DNA of 64,000 nucleotides from Croceicoccus mobilis (GCF_001661965.1 NZ_LYWZ01000007.1:1-64000), one strand, 5' to 3'. Positions 16,128-25,358 are shown, counted from the first letter of the stretch. The notes: generated by a model not told the origin, from the letters alone. Translations and numbers: made by a program.

Positions 16128-19100
16128 TCAGCTCGATCCCAGGATGCTGGCAATGATTTCGGCAGACCGGCCAACGGGTATGAAAAGGCGGGTCCGGTAC
16201 TGGATGATTTCAGTGAAACATCCGAGTGATTTGAGCCAAGGCAGTCTGTCAGCCGGCGCGCCTACGAGTTCGATACGATGCTCGCCGGCGACGAGAGAGC
16301 GTTTGAAGCTCGCCTGAAACGGCTTGTCGATCCCGACAGGGCTGTTCCGACGGAGGGATTCGAGAATTGTGTCGGCCGTGGGAACGAATGTGCTTTCCAT
16401 GCCGAACGTCTTGAGGAGATTGGCGACGTCGGAGTTATGGACAATTCGGCCGAGCCAGCTGCGCCCTGAACCGTCCACGATGCGGTTGACTGCGAGATAA
16501 TCCTTCGGAAGCGCGGACCAGATCGGCAGGAGGAGGCCGGTGGCCATGTGGATGGTTTCGCTGTTCAGCTTGTCGGCGGACTCGTTGACCTCTTCCTGCC
16601 AGAGCTCAGCGAATTTTCGCTTGGAGCAGGGTTCCCAGGCCGTCTCGCGCAGCTCGTCGAGAAGGTGATATTCGCGGCGAAGTGGTCTCGATAGCCGAAC
16701 CCGGGGAATGAGGTCACCCTCTTCGGTCATGTAGGACCTGGATTTTTCCGACAGGGCGACTTTGCCGCTCTTGTTGTTGAAGAGAAATTCGGCGTCCGAG
16801 GCCCATTCGGCGACTTCAAGGATGCGCTCGAGGCTGGTGGGCTTGGCCTTGGTCGTGAGTTTGATAGTCAGAAGATGTGATGTTGCTCCGGTGAGGCTGT
16901 CAGTGCGCAGGATCTGGTCGTCGGTTATCTCGGCGTGTTCGACCAGGATGGTTTCGACACCGGCGTCAAGAGAGCCTGCGTCTCGGGCGGCGGAAACGCG
17001 TGCTTCGACAAGGGCGAGGAATTCGTCGAAGATGTCGTTTTGCATTGCGATGGGTAATGCGAGTATCCGGTTCAGCCAGCGTTGGATGGGCGGGAGATCT
17101 TCTTCGAGAATGCCCCCTTCCCCGGTGATCCGAAGACCGGAACGCTTCTCGAAATCGTTGAGGGTTGTGCTCTTTAGCTTGCCTGCAGCCAGCAGGGTGA
17201 ACCAAGTGACGAGCGCAGCCTTGGCATATTCGCTTTCAAGATTGTCGGCCGGATCGAATAGGTTCTGGCCTCCCGTCTGTCGTTGGCCGCGCGTCAGGGC
17301 GCCGAGGCTGTCGAGGCGCCGTGCGATCGTGCTGGTGAAGCGGAGCTCGCCCTTGCAGTCGGTCGTGACGGGGCGGAACAGCGGTGTAGCTGCCTGATGG
17401 GTGCGGTGTGTCCGGCCAAGACCCTGGATCGCACGATCGGCGCGCCATCCCGGCTCGAGGAGGAAGTGGACACGCTGCTCTTTGTTCTGTGCGTCGAGGC
17501 TGGCGTGGTAGGAACGGCCGGTGCCGCCGGCGTCGCTGAAGATGAGGATCTTCTTGCGCCCGTCCATGAAATTATCCGTTTCGGACTGGTTTGTTCGGGC
17601 GGAGCGCGTCTCGATCTTCTGGGTGCCGTCAGGCTGATTGATGAGGCGCTTCGTTCGGCCGGTAACCTCGGCGACCTTGTCGGTGCCGTAATGCTCGATG
17701 ATCCCGTCGAGGGCAGGCTTGATCGGTGGTAGCGAACACAGATGTTCGATCAGGTTGGCGCGTTGTTGCAGCGCTTCGTGGTTGTGGACAGGCGCGCCCT
17801 GGGCGTCAAACATGGGCATCGAGCGTGTTTCGCCGGTGTCGTCGGTATAGAATTGCATCTGCTGTGTCGGAAACGCGCGTTCGAGGTACTCTATGACGTT
17901 CTCGCGCGGGGACAGGTCGATATCGAGGTTGGCGCGCTCTTCGGGCGTGAGCGTGTCGAGGCGGCGATCAAGGATGCTTTCCGCAGTGGACACGAGCTGG
18001 ATGACGACCGACTGCTTGGCGTCGAGATGTGTGTTGATGGCACTGATGAGGCTCGGCAGCTTCATCGACAGGAGCACCTGGTTGAAGAAGCGTTGCTTCG
18101 AACTCTCGAAGCGTGATCGTGCAGCGGCGAGCGCGCCGCTATTGAGCGTCCCACCTTCGATGTCGTCGATCACACCTGTCGCACGAAGGGCTTCTTCAAG
18201 GTTGGAATGGATGATTGCCCATGCGTCGGCATAAGTGTCGTAGATGGCAATCTGTTCAGGCGTGAGCTCGTGCTTGAGGATCTCGTACTCGACGCCGCTG
18301 AAGCTGAGCGCACGCGACTGGTAAAGGCCAAGTGCCTTGAGGTCGCGGGAGACCAGTTCCATCGCTGCGATGCCACCGGCGCGGATCTGGCTGATGAAAT
18401 CTTCTCGGTTGGAAAAGGCAGTTCCCGGACCCCAGAGGCCGAGGCGAACCGCATAGGCCAGATTGTTCACATCCGATGCGCCGGTTGCCGAGGCGTAAAG
18501 GACGCGGGCTGCAGGCAGGTGGTTCTGCAGGAGAACGCCCGCGATACCCTGAAGGGAACCGGCTTTCGTTCCCTTCATGCCTTCGCCGCCTGCCACGCCT
18601 CCCATCTCATGGCTTTCGTCGAAGGCGATGACGCCATCGTAATCGTCTCCTGCCCACTTGAGGAGCTGGCGAAGTCTCGTGGCGTCCTGGCGCTGGCTTC
18701 GCAGGGTCGGGAAGGTGACGAAGATGATGCCGTCGTCAAACGGGACGGGTTCATCGATCTTCCAGTTGGAGAGGGGCTGTATGTCGGCCGAAAGCCCGCC
18801 GAGCGCCTGCCAGTCGCGGCGAGCGTCTTCCAGCAAGCTCTCGTTCTTCGATACCCAGATGGCTTTCTTGCGACCGGCGAGCCAGTTGTCGAGGATACAT
18901 CCGGCGATCTGCCTGCCCTTCCCTGCCCCCGTGCCGTCGCCGAGAAAATAGCCCTTGCGGTACTGGTTGCCTTCTTCGCAGAATTCGAGGCCGACACCCT
19001 CTTTCGCCGGGCGGAAAGTGCCGGGGAGGAACTGGTTCCAGGCGTTGCCCGCATAGATGACGGTTTCGAGTTGCGCTTCGGAGAGGCGCGCCTCGGCGAT

Positions 19101-20369
19101 GATGCGCTCAAGCAGTTTCGGGGTGTATTTCGGGATGGGTGCGGGAATCGAGCCCATCGCAACAGATTCGACCAGAGGTGTCGGGTGAACACTGGCTCCA
19201 GCGATGTCGATCCTGCTCGGCCGATAGGGCAGATAAACGCCGGTCTGCTCTCCGAGAGGCCTTGGTGTTTCAAGTGCGGCGTAGGCGAGATCCTTGACGG
19301 TGTGGCGGGGCCGAGTGGTTTTGGGCTTCGCGCGCGTCTTGGGCGCTGTGCGCATGGCCTTGAAGAGAGAGCCTCCGGATTGTTTCGGCTTCAATTCTGG
19401 TTCGGGCTTGTTCGGCGCGGGCGCAGGACGTGCGGGGATCTGGATTGCGTCGGCAAGTTCGCTGACGGTGTCGCGAGCGATGACGGCCGGTTTGATCGAG
19501 CCAGGCACCTTGTCGATGACCAGGAGTCTGACGGCGACAGATGTGCCTTGCTTCGCATAACAGCTCGACAGGCGACAGGAGAGCGAGACGGTGCAGTTAG
19601 CGAGGGTCTCCTGATAAATCCGATCCATCGTGGCCGAGGTCGTGAACCAGTCGGGCATGATGGCGACGATGCGTGCCGTTGGCGCAGCACGAGCGATCGC
19701 GGAGCGCAGGTGTCGGATGGCGGCGTAGTGGTCTGCGCCCCGCCCTTCTGAACGGGAGAACGGCGGATTCATCAGGACGACAGTGGGGCGCCTCGCCGTT
19801 GCACCGACAGACGTGAGCATCGCACCGTCGAGATTTGTAACGGTGTTGTTCGGAAAGAGCAGCTTGAGCTTTGCGAGGCGCTTCGGATCGAGTTCGTTCA
19901 GCTGCAGGTCGATGTCATTGGGCAGCATCGATACAAGGGAGCCGTGGCCTGCGCTCGGTTCCAGAACGGTGTCTGTTGGCCTGACCTTGGCGAGGGCGAC
20001 AACAAGCGCTGCAAGATCGATCGGTGTCGAGAACTGCTGATATCGGATTTGATCCTCGCTCCGGACGGTATGTGTCGGGAGCCGGGAAAGGAGTCGCTGG
20101 AGCTCGGGAAGGTCGCGCAGTGACCATTCACGGTCGGTGGAGCGAAGGTAGTGGGTGACAGCGCTTTCGAGGAAATCGAAGGCGTCGCGCTGCGACCAGG
20201 CTCCGTCTGCCGAGCCTGCACCATGAAGCTCGATCATGGCGGTGTGGAGCGATTTCTTGTTGAGGGTTTCACTCGCGATTTGCGCGGAGAGGTCAGCGAT
20301 TGTTGCCGCGATACGCTCGTCGGCTGCGTGGAAGAGATCTGTCACAACTTGCTCCTGATGCTTGTGCAT
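16128..20369 (-). CDS. N6-methylase plus strawberry-notch helicase (DarB-like antirestriction protein)
   Basis: The 1413-aa protein combines two modules. Residues 130-280 form a class I methyltransferase fold with VLEPSAGHGSLVSMLP (SAM binding) and LMNPPFSRSEG (NPPF catalytic motif). The middle and C-terminal parts form a superfamily 2 helicase of the strawberry-notch kind: GDGTGAGKGRQ (motif I), FDESHEMGG (motif II) and QGLGRTHRTHQ (motif VI). Phage P1 DarB has the same combination and protects DNA from type I restriction. With ArdC nearby, the same role on newly transferred plasmid DNA is the best inference. The start is ATG 20369, using the G-rich motif as Shine-Dalgarno, or possibly the GTG eight codons later, preceded by CAGGAG. 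Confidence 0.82.
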   Translation of the reverse strand: MHKHQEQVVTDLFHAADERIAATIADLSAQIASETLNKKSLHTAMIELHGAGSADGAWSQRDAFDFLESAVTHYLRSTDREWSLRDLPELQRLLSRLPTHTVRSEDQIRYQQFSTPIDLAALVVALAKVRPTDTVLEPSAGHGSLVSMLPNDIDLQLNELDPKRLAKLKLLFPNNTVTNLDGAMLTSVGATARRPTVVLMNPPFSRSEGRGADHYAAIRHLRSAIARAAPTARIVAIMPDWFTTSATMDRIYQETLANCTVSLSCRLSSCYAKQGTSVAVRLLVIDKVPGSIKPAVIARDTVSELADAIQIPARPAPAPNKPEPELKPKQSGGSLFKAMRTAPKTRAKPKTTRPRHTVKDLAYAALETPRPLGEQTGVYLPYRPSRIDIAGASVHPTPLVESVAMGSIPAPIPKYTPKLLERIIAEARLSEAQLETVIYAGNAWNQFLPGTFRPAKEGVGLEFCEEGNQYRKGYFLGDGTGAGKGRQIAGCILDNWLAGRKKAIWVSKNESLLEDARRDWQALGGLSADIQPLSNWKIDEPVPFDDGIIFVTFPTLRSQRQDATRLRQLLKWAGDDYDGVIAFDESHEMGGVAGGEGMKGTKAGSLQGIAGVLLQNHLPAARVLYASATGASDVNNLAYAVRLGLWGPGTAFSNREDFISQIRAGGIAAMELVSRDLKALGLYQSRALSFSGVEYEILKHELTPEQIAIYDTYADAWAIIHSNLEEALRATGVIDDIEGGTLNSGALAAARSRFESSKQRFFNQVLLSMKLPSLISAINTHLDAKQSVVIQLVSTAESILDRRLDTLTPEERANLDIDLSPRENVIEYLERAFPTQQMQFYTDDTGETRSMPMFDAQGAPVHNHEALQQRANLIEHLCSLPPIKPALDGIIEHYGTDKVAEVTGRTKRLINQPDGTQKIETRSARTNQSETDNFMDGRKKILIFSDAGGTGRSYHASLDAQNKEQRVHFLLEPGWRADRAIQGLGRTHRTHQAATPLFRPVTTDCKGELRFTSTIARRLDSLGALTRGQRQTGGQNLFDPADNLESEYAKAALVTWFTLLAAGKLKSTTLNDFEKRSGLRITGEGGILEEDLPPIQRWLNRILALPIAMQNDIFDEFLALVEARVSAARDAGSLDAGVETILVEHAEITDDQILRTDSLTGATSHLLTIKLTTKAKPTSLERILEVAEWASDAEFLFNNKSGKVALSEKSRSYMTEEGDLIPRVRLSRPLRREYHLLDELRETAWEPCSKRKFAELWQEEVNESADKLNSETIHMATGLLLPIWSALPKDYLAVNRIVDGSGRSWLGRIVHNSDVANLLKTFGMESTFVPTADTILESLRRNSPVGIDKPFQASFKRSLVAGEHRIELVGAPADRLPWLKSLGCFTEIIQYRTRLFIPVGRSAEIIASILGSS

Positions 20370-20373
20370 CAAG

Positions 20374-20392
20374 AACCCTCCCCCTCCCCTTT
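20374..20392 (-). promoter_or_regulatory. G-rich leader motif, copy e (also a Shine-Dalgarno)
   Basis: The minus strand AAAGGGGAGGGGGAGGGTT ends 4 nt before the ATG at 20369, so its last GGAGGG can pair with 16S rRNA. This shows how the recurrent motif could influence translation directly. Confidence 0.5.
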
Positions 20393-20425
20393 AACTGGTG
20401 CCGTTTTGGCCTGGTATCGTTGGAA

Positions 20426-21265
20426 TCAAGCTTGAGCGCGCTCGTTGGCCTCAGCCCAGTCTTCGTAACCTTTCGGAGGGTGGCGACGGATGGTGAGGCC
20501 TTGGCGGGCGTGGGCAGCAATGGCATTTCGGGCCCCAAGGCGCCCTGCCTTGTTGTTGTCTTCGGCGATGATGAGAGTTTCGATTGTGTCTGGCAGCCTG
20601 ACAAGAGGAAGTCGCTCCGCACCGAAGGACGACCAGCATGTGACCCCGTTGAGGTTCGTGTAAGCAGCTGCATCTTCCAGGCTTTCGGCAATTGCCAATG
20701 TGGTCCCGCTGAAAGGCGGGCACCATGCGCTTCCGGCAGGGTGGCCGAGCATGAATTTTCCGTTGTGACCGAGCCCATCGGGGCGAATGACGATGCGCTG
20801 GATCGCCTTAATTGCATGACCCTCCCTGAGCGCAACGAGGAGTGCTGGCAGGTATTTGGTGTCGGGCTTACGACCGAACGGGCAGCGGCGATGGAAGCGA
20901 ATATCGCGAAGCGCGGAAGGAAGATTGCGCGAACGGAGGTAGACTTCGGCCAGTGTATTCGGGACCTCCCTGCCCTCCTCCCAGAGCCGCAAGGCGCTGG
21001 CGCGGAAGTTGTTCGCCTGAAAGTCCGGCATCGGTGTGTTCGTTTGCGGCGAACCGAGCCCGATTTCGCGCAGCACGTCGTCGTTGCTGCATCCGGCGAA
21101 GCAGTGGACGAGAATACTCTTGCGCCCCTGCCTGATTGATAGCGACGGTGTGCGGTCGGAATGTGCCGGGCACCGGCACATCGCGAAGTATCCGTGCCAT
21201 CGTCCGCCGAGTGACGCCACAATGTCGACTGTTTCCTGCGTTGGTCTGAGCGCGGTGAGCGTCAT
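20426..21265 (-). CDS. Primase-like protein, CHC2 zinc finger plus TOPRIM domain
   Basis: The 279-aa product starts with a zinc-binding domain (MCRCPAHSDRTPSLSIR, then VHCFAGCSND) like that of DnaG and phage primases. It ends with a TOPRIM domain (LAIAESLEDAAAYTNLNG, then ETLIIAEDNNKAGR). It should bind template DNA or modify priming, possibly making primers on the transferred strand in the recipient. Short plasmid versions of this protein often lack the full polymerase core, so activity is uncertain. The start has AGAGGAA upstream. It precedes the methylase-helicase gene by 56 bp and probably shares its transcript. Confidence 0.78.
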   Translation of the reverse strand: MTLTALRPTQETVDIVASLGGRWHGYFAMCRCPAHSDRTPSLSIRQGRKSILVHCFAGCSNDDVLREIGLGSPQTNTPMPDFQANNFRASALRLWEEGREVPNTLAEVYLRSRNLPSALRDIRFHRRCPFGRKPDTKYLPALLVALREGHAIKAIQRIVIRPDGLGHNGKFMLGHPAGSAWCPPFSGTTLAIAESLEDAAAYTNLNGVTCWSSFGAERLPLVRLPDTIETLIIAEDNNKAGRLGARNAIAAHARQGLTIRRHPPKGYEDWAEANERAQA

Positions 21266-21289
21266 TCGTAATTCCTCTTGTTCACCGTT

Positions 21290-21305
21290 GCCCCTCCCCC
21301 TTTCC
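21290..21305 (-). promoter_or_regulatory. G-rich leader motif, copy f
   Basis: The minus strand reads GGAAAGGGGGAGGGGC, 25 nt upstream of the primase start. It is the first copy met by transcription coming from the parA intergenic region. Confidence 0.45.
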
Positions 21306-21379
21306 TTCGCCGTTCTTGATACCTGAAGAATCTAACGGCGGTTTCTCAAAAATCTCAGGATTTCCACGACGCATATATA

Positions 21380-21510
21380 TTGCATATGGTCTGCATATGC
21401 AAAGCCTATCGACTGCCTATAACATTGCCATGCCATGCAAATGCAAAGGCTATAGACAGCCTATGGCATAGGCTGCTAATGCCAAGGCGAAGCCTATAGT
21501 CTTGGCATTA
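21380..21510. promoter_or_regulatory. Inverted-repeat cluster upstream of parA (operator or centromere candidate)
   Basis: Three perfect inverted repeats follow one another: TTGCATAT/ATATGCAA with a 7-nt spacer (21380-21402), CAGCCTAT/ATAGGCTG with a 3-nt spacer (21457-21475), and TAATGCCAAG/CTTGGCATTA with a 14-nt spacer (21477-21510). The word GCCTAT or its complement occurs about six times between 21403 and 21498. The region is AT-richer than its surroundings and lies between the primase (minus) and parA (plus) starts. A parA operator or parS-like site is the natural reading. Confidence 0.6.
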
Positions 21511-21528
21511 AATTGGCGGAGAATATCA

Positions 21529-22230
21529 ATGCCCGTAATTGCAGCGGCGAATTCGAAGGGTGGAGCGGGTAAATCGACGCTCATCATGGTTTTGGCCTGT
21601 GCGTTGGCTGAGCACGGCGCGTCAGTGACAGTGATCGACGCAGATCCCCAGAGGACGATCGGAGGGTGGTCCGACGCCGCGGACAAGCTCCCAGTGAAGG
21701 TGCGATACGATGTCGACGAGGACTCGATCCGAAAGGTGATCGAGGAGGAAGCACGAAAAGCACAGTTCGTTCTGGTTGATATCCAGGGGCGGGCCAGTCG
21801 GCTGATGAGCAGAGTGTTGATGGCGTGCGATCTCGCGCTGATCCCTCTGTCGCCAAGCGAGTGTGACGCAGATCCAGCTGCGCGGACCGTGGAGCTCATA
21901 ATGGAGTGCGGAGCTGACAGTCGCAGGGAAATCCCTTTCCGCATCGTCTTCAACCGCACGAACCCGTCGATCGCGACAACATCTGAGCGTGAAATTATCG
22001 CAGACATCAGGGAAGCGGGCTTTCCGCTTCTCAAGGGTCACCTCCACGACAGGCAGGCGTATCGGCTGATGTATAGCCGAAAGTGCAGCTTGTTCGATCT
22101 CGATGAAACCAAGGTTTCGAATCTCGATAAAGCGAAGATCAACAGTCAGGAGCTTTTGGAGGAAATCTTGACGGTACTTAGGGAAGGTAAGACCGAGGTT
22201 GTTCCTGTGATCGGTGCCGAAGCGGAGTAG
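21529..22230 (+). CDS. parA: ParA-type partition ATPase
   Basis: The 233-aa protein has the deviant Walker A box KGGAGKST at residues 10-17, VIDADPQRT (A') and [10 protein letters not shown] (Walker B region). This is the small type Ib-like ParA with no N-terminal DNA-binding domain. It moves plasmid copies apart on the nucleoid. ATG 21529 has GGAG 7 nt upstream; the longer frame to 21502 is unlikely. The next gene starts 5 bp after its stop and is probably the centromere-binding partner. Confidence 0.88.
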   Translation: MPVIAAANSKGGAGKSTLIMVLACALAEHGASVTVIDADPQRTIGGWSDAADKLPVKVRYDVDEDSIRKVIEEEARKAQFVLVDIQGRASRLMSRVLMACDLALIPLSPSECDADPAARTVELIMECGADSRREIPFRIVFNRTNPSIATTSEREIIADIREAGFPLLKGHLHDRQAYRLMYSRKCSLFDLDETKVSNLDKAKINSQELLEEILTVLREGKTEVVPVIGAEAE

Positions 22231-22234
22231 GACA

Positions 22235-22579
22235 GTGGGAAAATTTTCGGATATCAAGAAGACGATTGATGACGGGGCAGGGGAGGGCGCCACCCGCAAG
22301 ATCGACGTCAGTGATTTTGCGCCCGTCAGCGGAAGCATTGGACGCGATCCCTCGCGAGACGATGAGATTGCCGATCGCATTGCCCGCAAGCACGGCTTGC
22401 CAGGTGAGCCTGTCAGCAGGGTGAAGTTGGTCCGCGGCAGCGTGGTCATGGATAAGGTTTTTGTCCAGGGCCCGATCACGACGATCAATCGGTTCAAGGA
22501 GCTGTGTAACGATAGGGGCGGGATTACCTATGCCGAGGCATTGAAGCTTCTGCTCGATCGCTACGATGAGACGAATTGA
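22235..22579 (+). CDS. Small putative partition partner (ParA-linked DNA-binding protein)
   Basis: A GTG at 22235, with GGAG 7 nt upstream, starts a 114-aa protein. It has a charged N-terminal half and a C-terminal segment, PITTINRFKELCNDRGGITYAEALKLLLDRYD, that reads like a strand followed by two helices, as in ribbon-helix-helix proteins. Type Ib ParA proteins are usually followed by such a small centromere-binding factor. The assignment rests on position and predicted fold, not on a recognised family. Confidence 0.6.
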   Translation: MGKFSDIKKTIDDGAGEGATRKIDVSDFAPVSGSIGRDPSRDDEIADRIARKHGLPGEPVSRVKLVRGSVVMDKVFVQGPITTINRFKELCNDRGGITYAEALKLLLDRYDETN

Positions 22580-22664
22580 TAAGGTCCATCCAGTGTCGGC
22601 TTGACGTTCGGGACCATCACTGGCACCTAAGGGCTTCGATAAGTCGTCCACGCATTCAAACTGG

Positions 22665-23519
22665 ATGCGTTCGATGAAATACTTTCCGCTACTTGTGCTT
22701 GGGGCTCTTGCTTCAGCTGCTCATGCGCGCGAAGCGAAGCTCACAATCTTTGATGCTGGCTCTGACGCCGGGTTTCAATTGCTCGTGCCTGGCGCGCGGA
22801 CTATCGAAACGGACGTTGTCGAAGATGGCGGTGATCGCGCTGAATCAAGCGATCAAGCCGATGCTGGAATCGGCTCGCCTGTGGGTCGATCAGATGCTCT
22901 GGCGCGGGATTTCGCGCAGCTGTTGCCGATCGAGCCCGTCGTTTACGAAACAGATGGGCTGCATGTTCCGGCCTGGCTGAGGCGAGGGGATAACCCGTTC
23001 CGCAGGTACTCGCTCAAGCGAACAGTGACATGGTCGAGTGGCAATTGCGCGACTTCGGGTTATCGACCTTTCCCGGGCATTTCTGCGGAAGCGCAGGCGC
23101 GTCGGCGTCTCTATTATCCGAAGATGGTTGCTGCAGCCTGTCAGGCCGGCGTGCCCGTGGATCTTCTCGATGCTCTTGTAGTTCAGGAAAGCAGGTATAA
23201 TCCGCGGGCGAAAAGTCATGCGGGTGCGATCGGCATGGCGCAGCTGATGCCAGGGACTGCGCGCTATCTGGGCGTTTTCAACGCGTGGGACATAGATGAG
23301 AACCTTCGAGGCGGGGCCAGATACCTTCGAGAGCAGCTCGACGAGTTCGGCAGCTGGCATCTTGCGTTGAGCGCGTACAATGCTGGGCCGGGAGCAGTGA
23401 AAAAGCATGACGGGATCCCCCCGTACCGCGAGACGCGAAATTATGTTTCGACAATCCTTGGCAGCTTGAAGGCGTATTCGATACAGCCGGTTCGGGTGGC
23501 GAGCCTGTCGTCCTTCTGA
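22665..23519 (+). CDS. Lytic transglycosylase (SLT domain) of the transfer system
   Basis: The 284-aa protein has a signal peptide ([18 protein letters not shown]) and a C-terminal SLT domain with [21 protein letters not shown] (catalytic Glu in QES), [13 protein letters not shown] and [13 protein letters not shown]. Enzymes of this VirB1/TrbN type cut peptidoglycan so the conjugation channel can cross the wall. It stands apart from the tra operon, 85 bp after the partition pair. Two ATGs (22665 and 22674) are possible, and neither has a strong Shine-Dalgarno. Confidence 0.85.
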   Translation: MRSMKYFPLLVLGALASAAHAREAKLTIFDAGSDAGFQLLVPGARTIETDVVEDGGDRAESSDQADAGIGSPVGRSDALARDFAQLLPIEPVVYETDGLHVPAWLRRGDNPFRRYSLKRTVTWSSGNCATSGYRPFPGISAEAQARRRLYYPKMVAAACQAGVPVDLLDALVVQESRYNPRAKSHAGAIGMAQLMPGTARYLGVFNAWDIDENLRGGARYLREQLDEFGSWHLALSAYNAGPGAVKKHDGIPPYRETRNYVSTILGSLKAYSIQPVRVASLSSF

Positions 23520-23522
23520 GGG

Positions 23523-23798
23523 TTAGATATCCCAGAAGACGTAAAACCCGACGTCGGAGGCGTAGTAGAGAGCGACGGCGAGAATCACGGGCGCACCCTT
23601 CAAGTAGTTGATTTGCCATCGCAGCCAGATTTTCGGTACAAGCAGGACGAAGTCGAGCTTGCGGGATAGGGCTGGGCGCCAGGTCCGGGTATACCAGTCT
23701 GAACCTGTCACCACGACGGCGAGCACCGCGCAGATTAGCGCCATCGATCCGACGGCGATGTACATCGAGGTCCATGCGATGATCGCTGATTCCTTCAT
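23523..23798 (-). CDS. Small two-helix membrane protein
   Basis: This 91-aa protein has a membrane helix near residues 8-30 (WTSMYIAVGSMALICAVLAV) and a hydrophobic C-terminal stretch (APVILAVALYYASDVGFYVF), joined by a basic loop. It converges with the transglycosylase gene (3-bp gap) and lies downstream of repC on the same strand. No family is recognised. It might be an inner-membrane factor for conjugation or stability. Confidence 0.55.
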   Translation of the reverse strand: MKESAIIAWTSMYIAVGSMALICAVLAVVVTGSDWYTRTWRPALSRKLDFVLLVPKIWLRWQINYLKGAPVILAVALYYASDVGFYVFWDI

Positions 23799-23833
23799 GT
23801 GACGACCATAAATCGAATATCCTTCCGTTATAG

Positions 23834-25252
23834 TTAATTCGGAATTGACGGTTTTGGTTTCACGGTTTTCTCGCGGCGGCCGAAAATTGTATGCCCGAGG
23901 TTGAGGTCGCCCTTGCGCGCCTTCTTCATCATTCCCTTGAGATAAGCCTCTGTCGAGACCGTGATTTCGCCGTCAGCAAAGTGCTGGCCGGCGACCAGGA
24001 GAGCGATCGTGGCGGCCTCCAGTCCGAGCTGGCCAATGATTGTTGCGGTAGTGCGTTGCGTCACCTGAAGCGAGGCGCCCAATAGATGCGTGTGGTCGAG
24101 GGTGGGGCGGGGCTCGAAGGAGAACATGCCGCTGGAGAATGGGAAAATCCTGGACGTCTCGTGCCATGCAAAGCCGGAGCGCTCGATGCCGAATGTGTCT
24201 GCCGCTTCGGCCTCGAGCCCTTTGCGCTGCGCTTCAGCCCTATGGTCGGTTTGATGGGTCGAACCACGATCCGTCCTACGCCCCTCTGCCAAGCCGGAAC
24301 TACTATCCAAAGAGGATAGATTCCCGGTATTATGGTCGGGTGCCTCTGTGTCCACTAGACTGGACAATTGCTCACCCGACGGCTGCGCGATCGAGGTTTC
24401 TGAGGACAGGTTGCCCACAGCGCCTTCGACATCAGCGAGGAGTGAATCGGCGTCATCGCGGATCGCGGTGAGGGTTTCGGCCGCCGTGGCGTTCTCCTTT
24501 CGCTTGGCGAGGGCATTGAGGGCGTCAGCCAGCTCATCTGCCCAGGCGGCGCCCCTGAATGGCTTCAGCAGCCTGCGTGCGGCGCAGATCAGCGACCTGA
24601 TTTCGGTTGGTAGCTGGGAGCGCTCTCGCGCGATCGAGCGTTCGCGTTCGACCAGGCTCTCCAGATCGTCGATTGCAAGGCAGAGTGGCAAGAGAGAGAA
24701 GCCTGATCCTGTAGCTGGTGCGTTGCCGCACGCGGGGCGGTATCGTCTGTGTCCGTTAGCCCTGGGGTTGAATGGGACGATCATGCCGTGCCGGCGAATT
24801 GTATCCAGCGCGCGGCCGGCTTTGTGCTCGATGCCGAGTACCTCGCGGATCTTCCGGTCGCTGGCGCCGATAATTGGTCCGGATTTCGCAGCCCAGTCGA
24901 CGTCCGGAGCGCAGAAGAGTGCGAGCTGGTAGGTCTTTGTGAATATGCTTCTGGGGACGCTGGTCGTGACCAGTGTTCGAGATTGAAGGTAACTCAGGGC
25001 GCGGATCACGCGGCCGCGCATGGCTTGACCGCGCTGTTGGTTGCCGAGTGGCTGCAGCGTGCGCTGGATTTGAAGGATTCGCGCTTCGTATGTGGCCAGG
25101 GCAGCGTCGTTAGGGAGTTTGCTCCGTGGCAACTCGACGTCAGTCGGAATTTGAGGGCAGGGGAGCTTTCCGAGGATGTCGGAAAGCGACTTCGCGTCCT
25201 CATTCTGGCGCGGTTGGCCAGACTGGTTTTGATCGAAATTGGCAATACTCAT
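23834..25252 (-). CDS. repC: RepC-family plasmid replication initiator
   Basis: The 472-aa product follows the RepC plan. An N-terminal winged-helix DNA-binding part (GASDRKIREVLGIEHKAGRA, NGHRRYRP) runs into GFSLLPL, which corresponds to the FGFSLAPL box of RepC. A variable Ser/Gln-rich linker of about 130 residues follows. The conserved C-terminal block (LEAATIALLVAGQHF, AYLKGMMKKARKGDL) corresponds to the RepC region ending YLRDLTARAARGEF. RepC starts replication at an origin usually inside its own gene. ATG 25252 has GAGGGAG 7 nt upstream. Unlike repABC loci, no repA or repB precede it. Confidence 0.8.
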   Translation of the reverse strand: MSIANFDQNQSGQPRQNEDAKSLSDILGKLPCPQIPTDVELPRSKLPNDAALATYEARILQIQRTLQPLGNQQRGQAMRGRVIRALSYLQSRTLVTTSVPRSIFTKTYQLALFCAPDVDWAAKSGPIIGASDRKIREVLGIEHKAGRALDTIRRHGMIVPFNPRANGHRRYRPACGNAPATGSGFSLLPLCLAIDDLESLVERERSIARERSQLPTEIRSLICAARRLLKPFRGAAWADELADALNALAKRKENATAAETLTAIRDDADSLLADVEGAVGNLSSETSIAQPSGEQLSSLVDTEAPDHNTGNLSSLDSSSGLAEGRRTDRGSTHQTDHRAEAQRKGLEAEAADTFGIERSGFAWHETSRIFPFSSGMFSFEPRPTLDHTHLLGASLQVTQRTTATIIGQLGLEAATIALLVAGQHFADGEITVSTEAYLKGMMKKARKGDLNLGHTIFGRREKTVKPKPSIPN

Positions 25253-25259
25253 TCGTTCA

Positions 25260-25279
25260 CTCCCTCGCAATTCGAGGAG
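25260..25279 (-). promoter_or_regulatory. Hairpin sequestering the repC ribosome-binding site
   Basis: In the repC mRNA, CTCCTCG and CGAGGGAG can pair around a 5-nt loop with one bulged G, burying the GAGGGAG Shine-Dalgarno of repC. In repABC plasmids the antisense RNA favours a structure that hides the repC start, and this hairpin fits that role. Confidence 0.55.
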
Positions 25280-25324
25280 CGCTCCAGACAGCAGCCAACG
25301 CCGCGAAAATGACGCGTTTTTGGC

Positions 25325-25352
25325 TTGCAAGTTGTCAGGGTCTGGCTAGTAT
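25325..25352 (+). promoter_or_regulatory. Promoter for the predicted counter-transcribed RNA
   Basis: TTGCAA (25325-25330) and TAGTAT (25347-25352), 16 bp apart, point away from repC on the opposite strand. Start of transcription is expected near 25359. Confidence 0.5.
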
Positions 25353-25358
25353 CGCCGG

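Noticed and set aside
18207-19751. A 514-aa plus-strand open frame within the methylase-helicase gene
   Set aside because: It is antisense to recognised helicase and methylase motifs and shows no protein features of its own.
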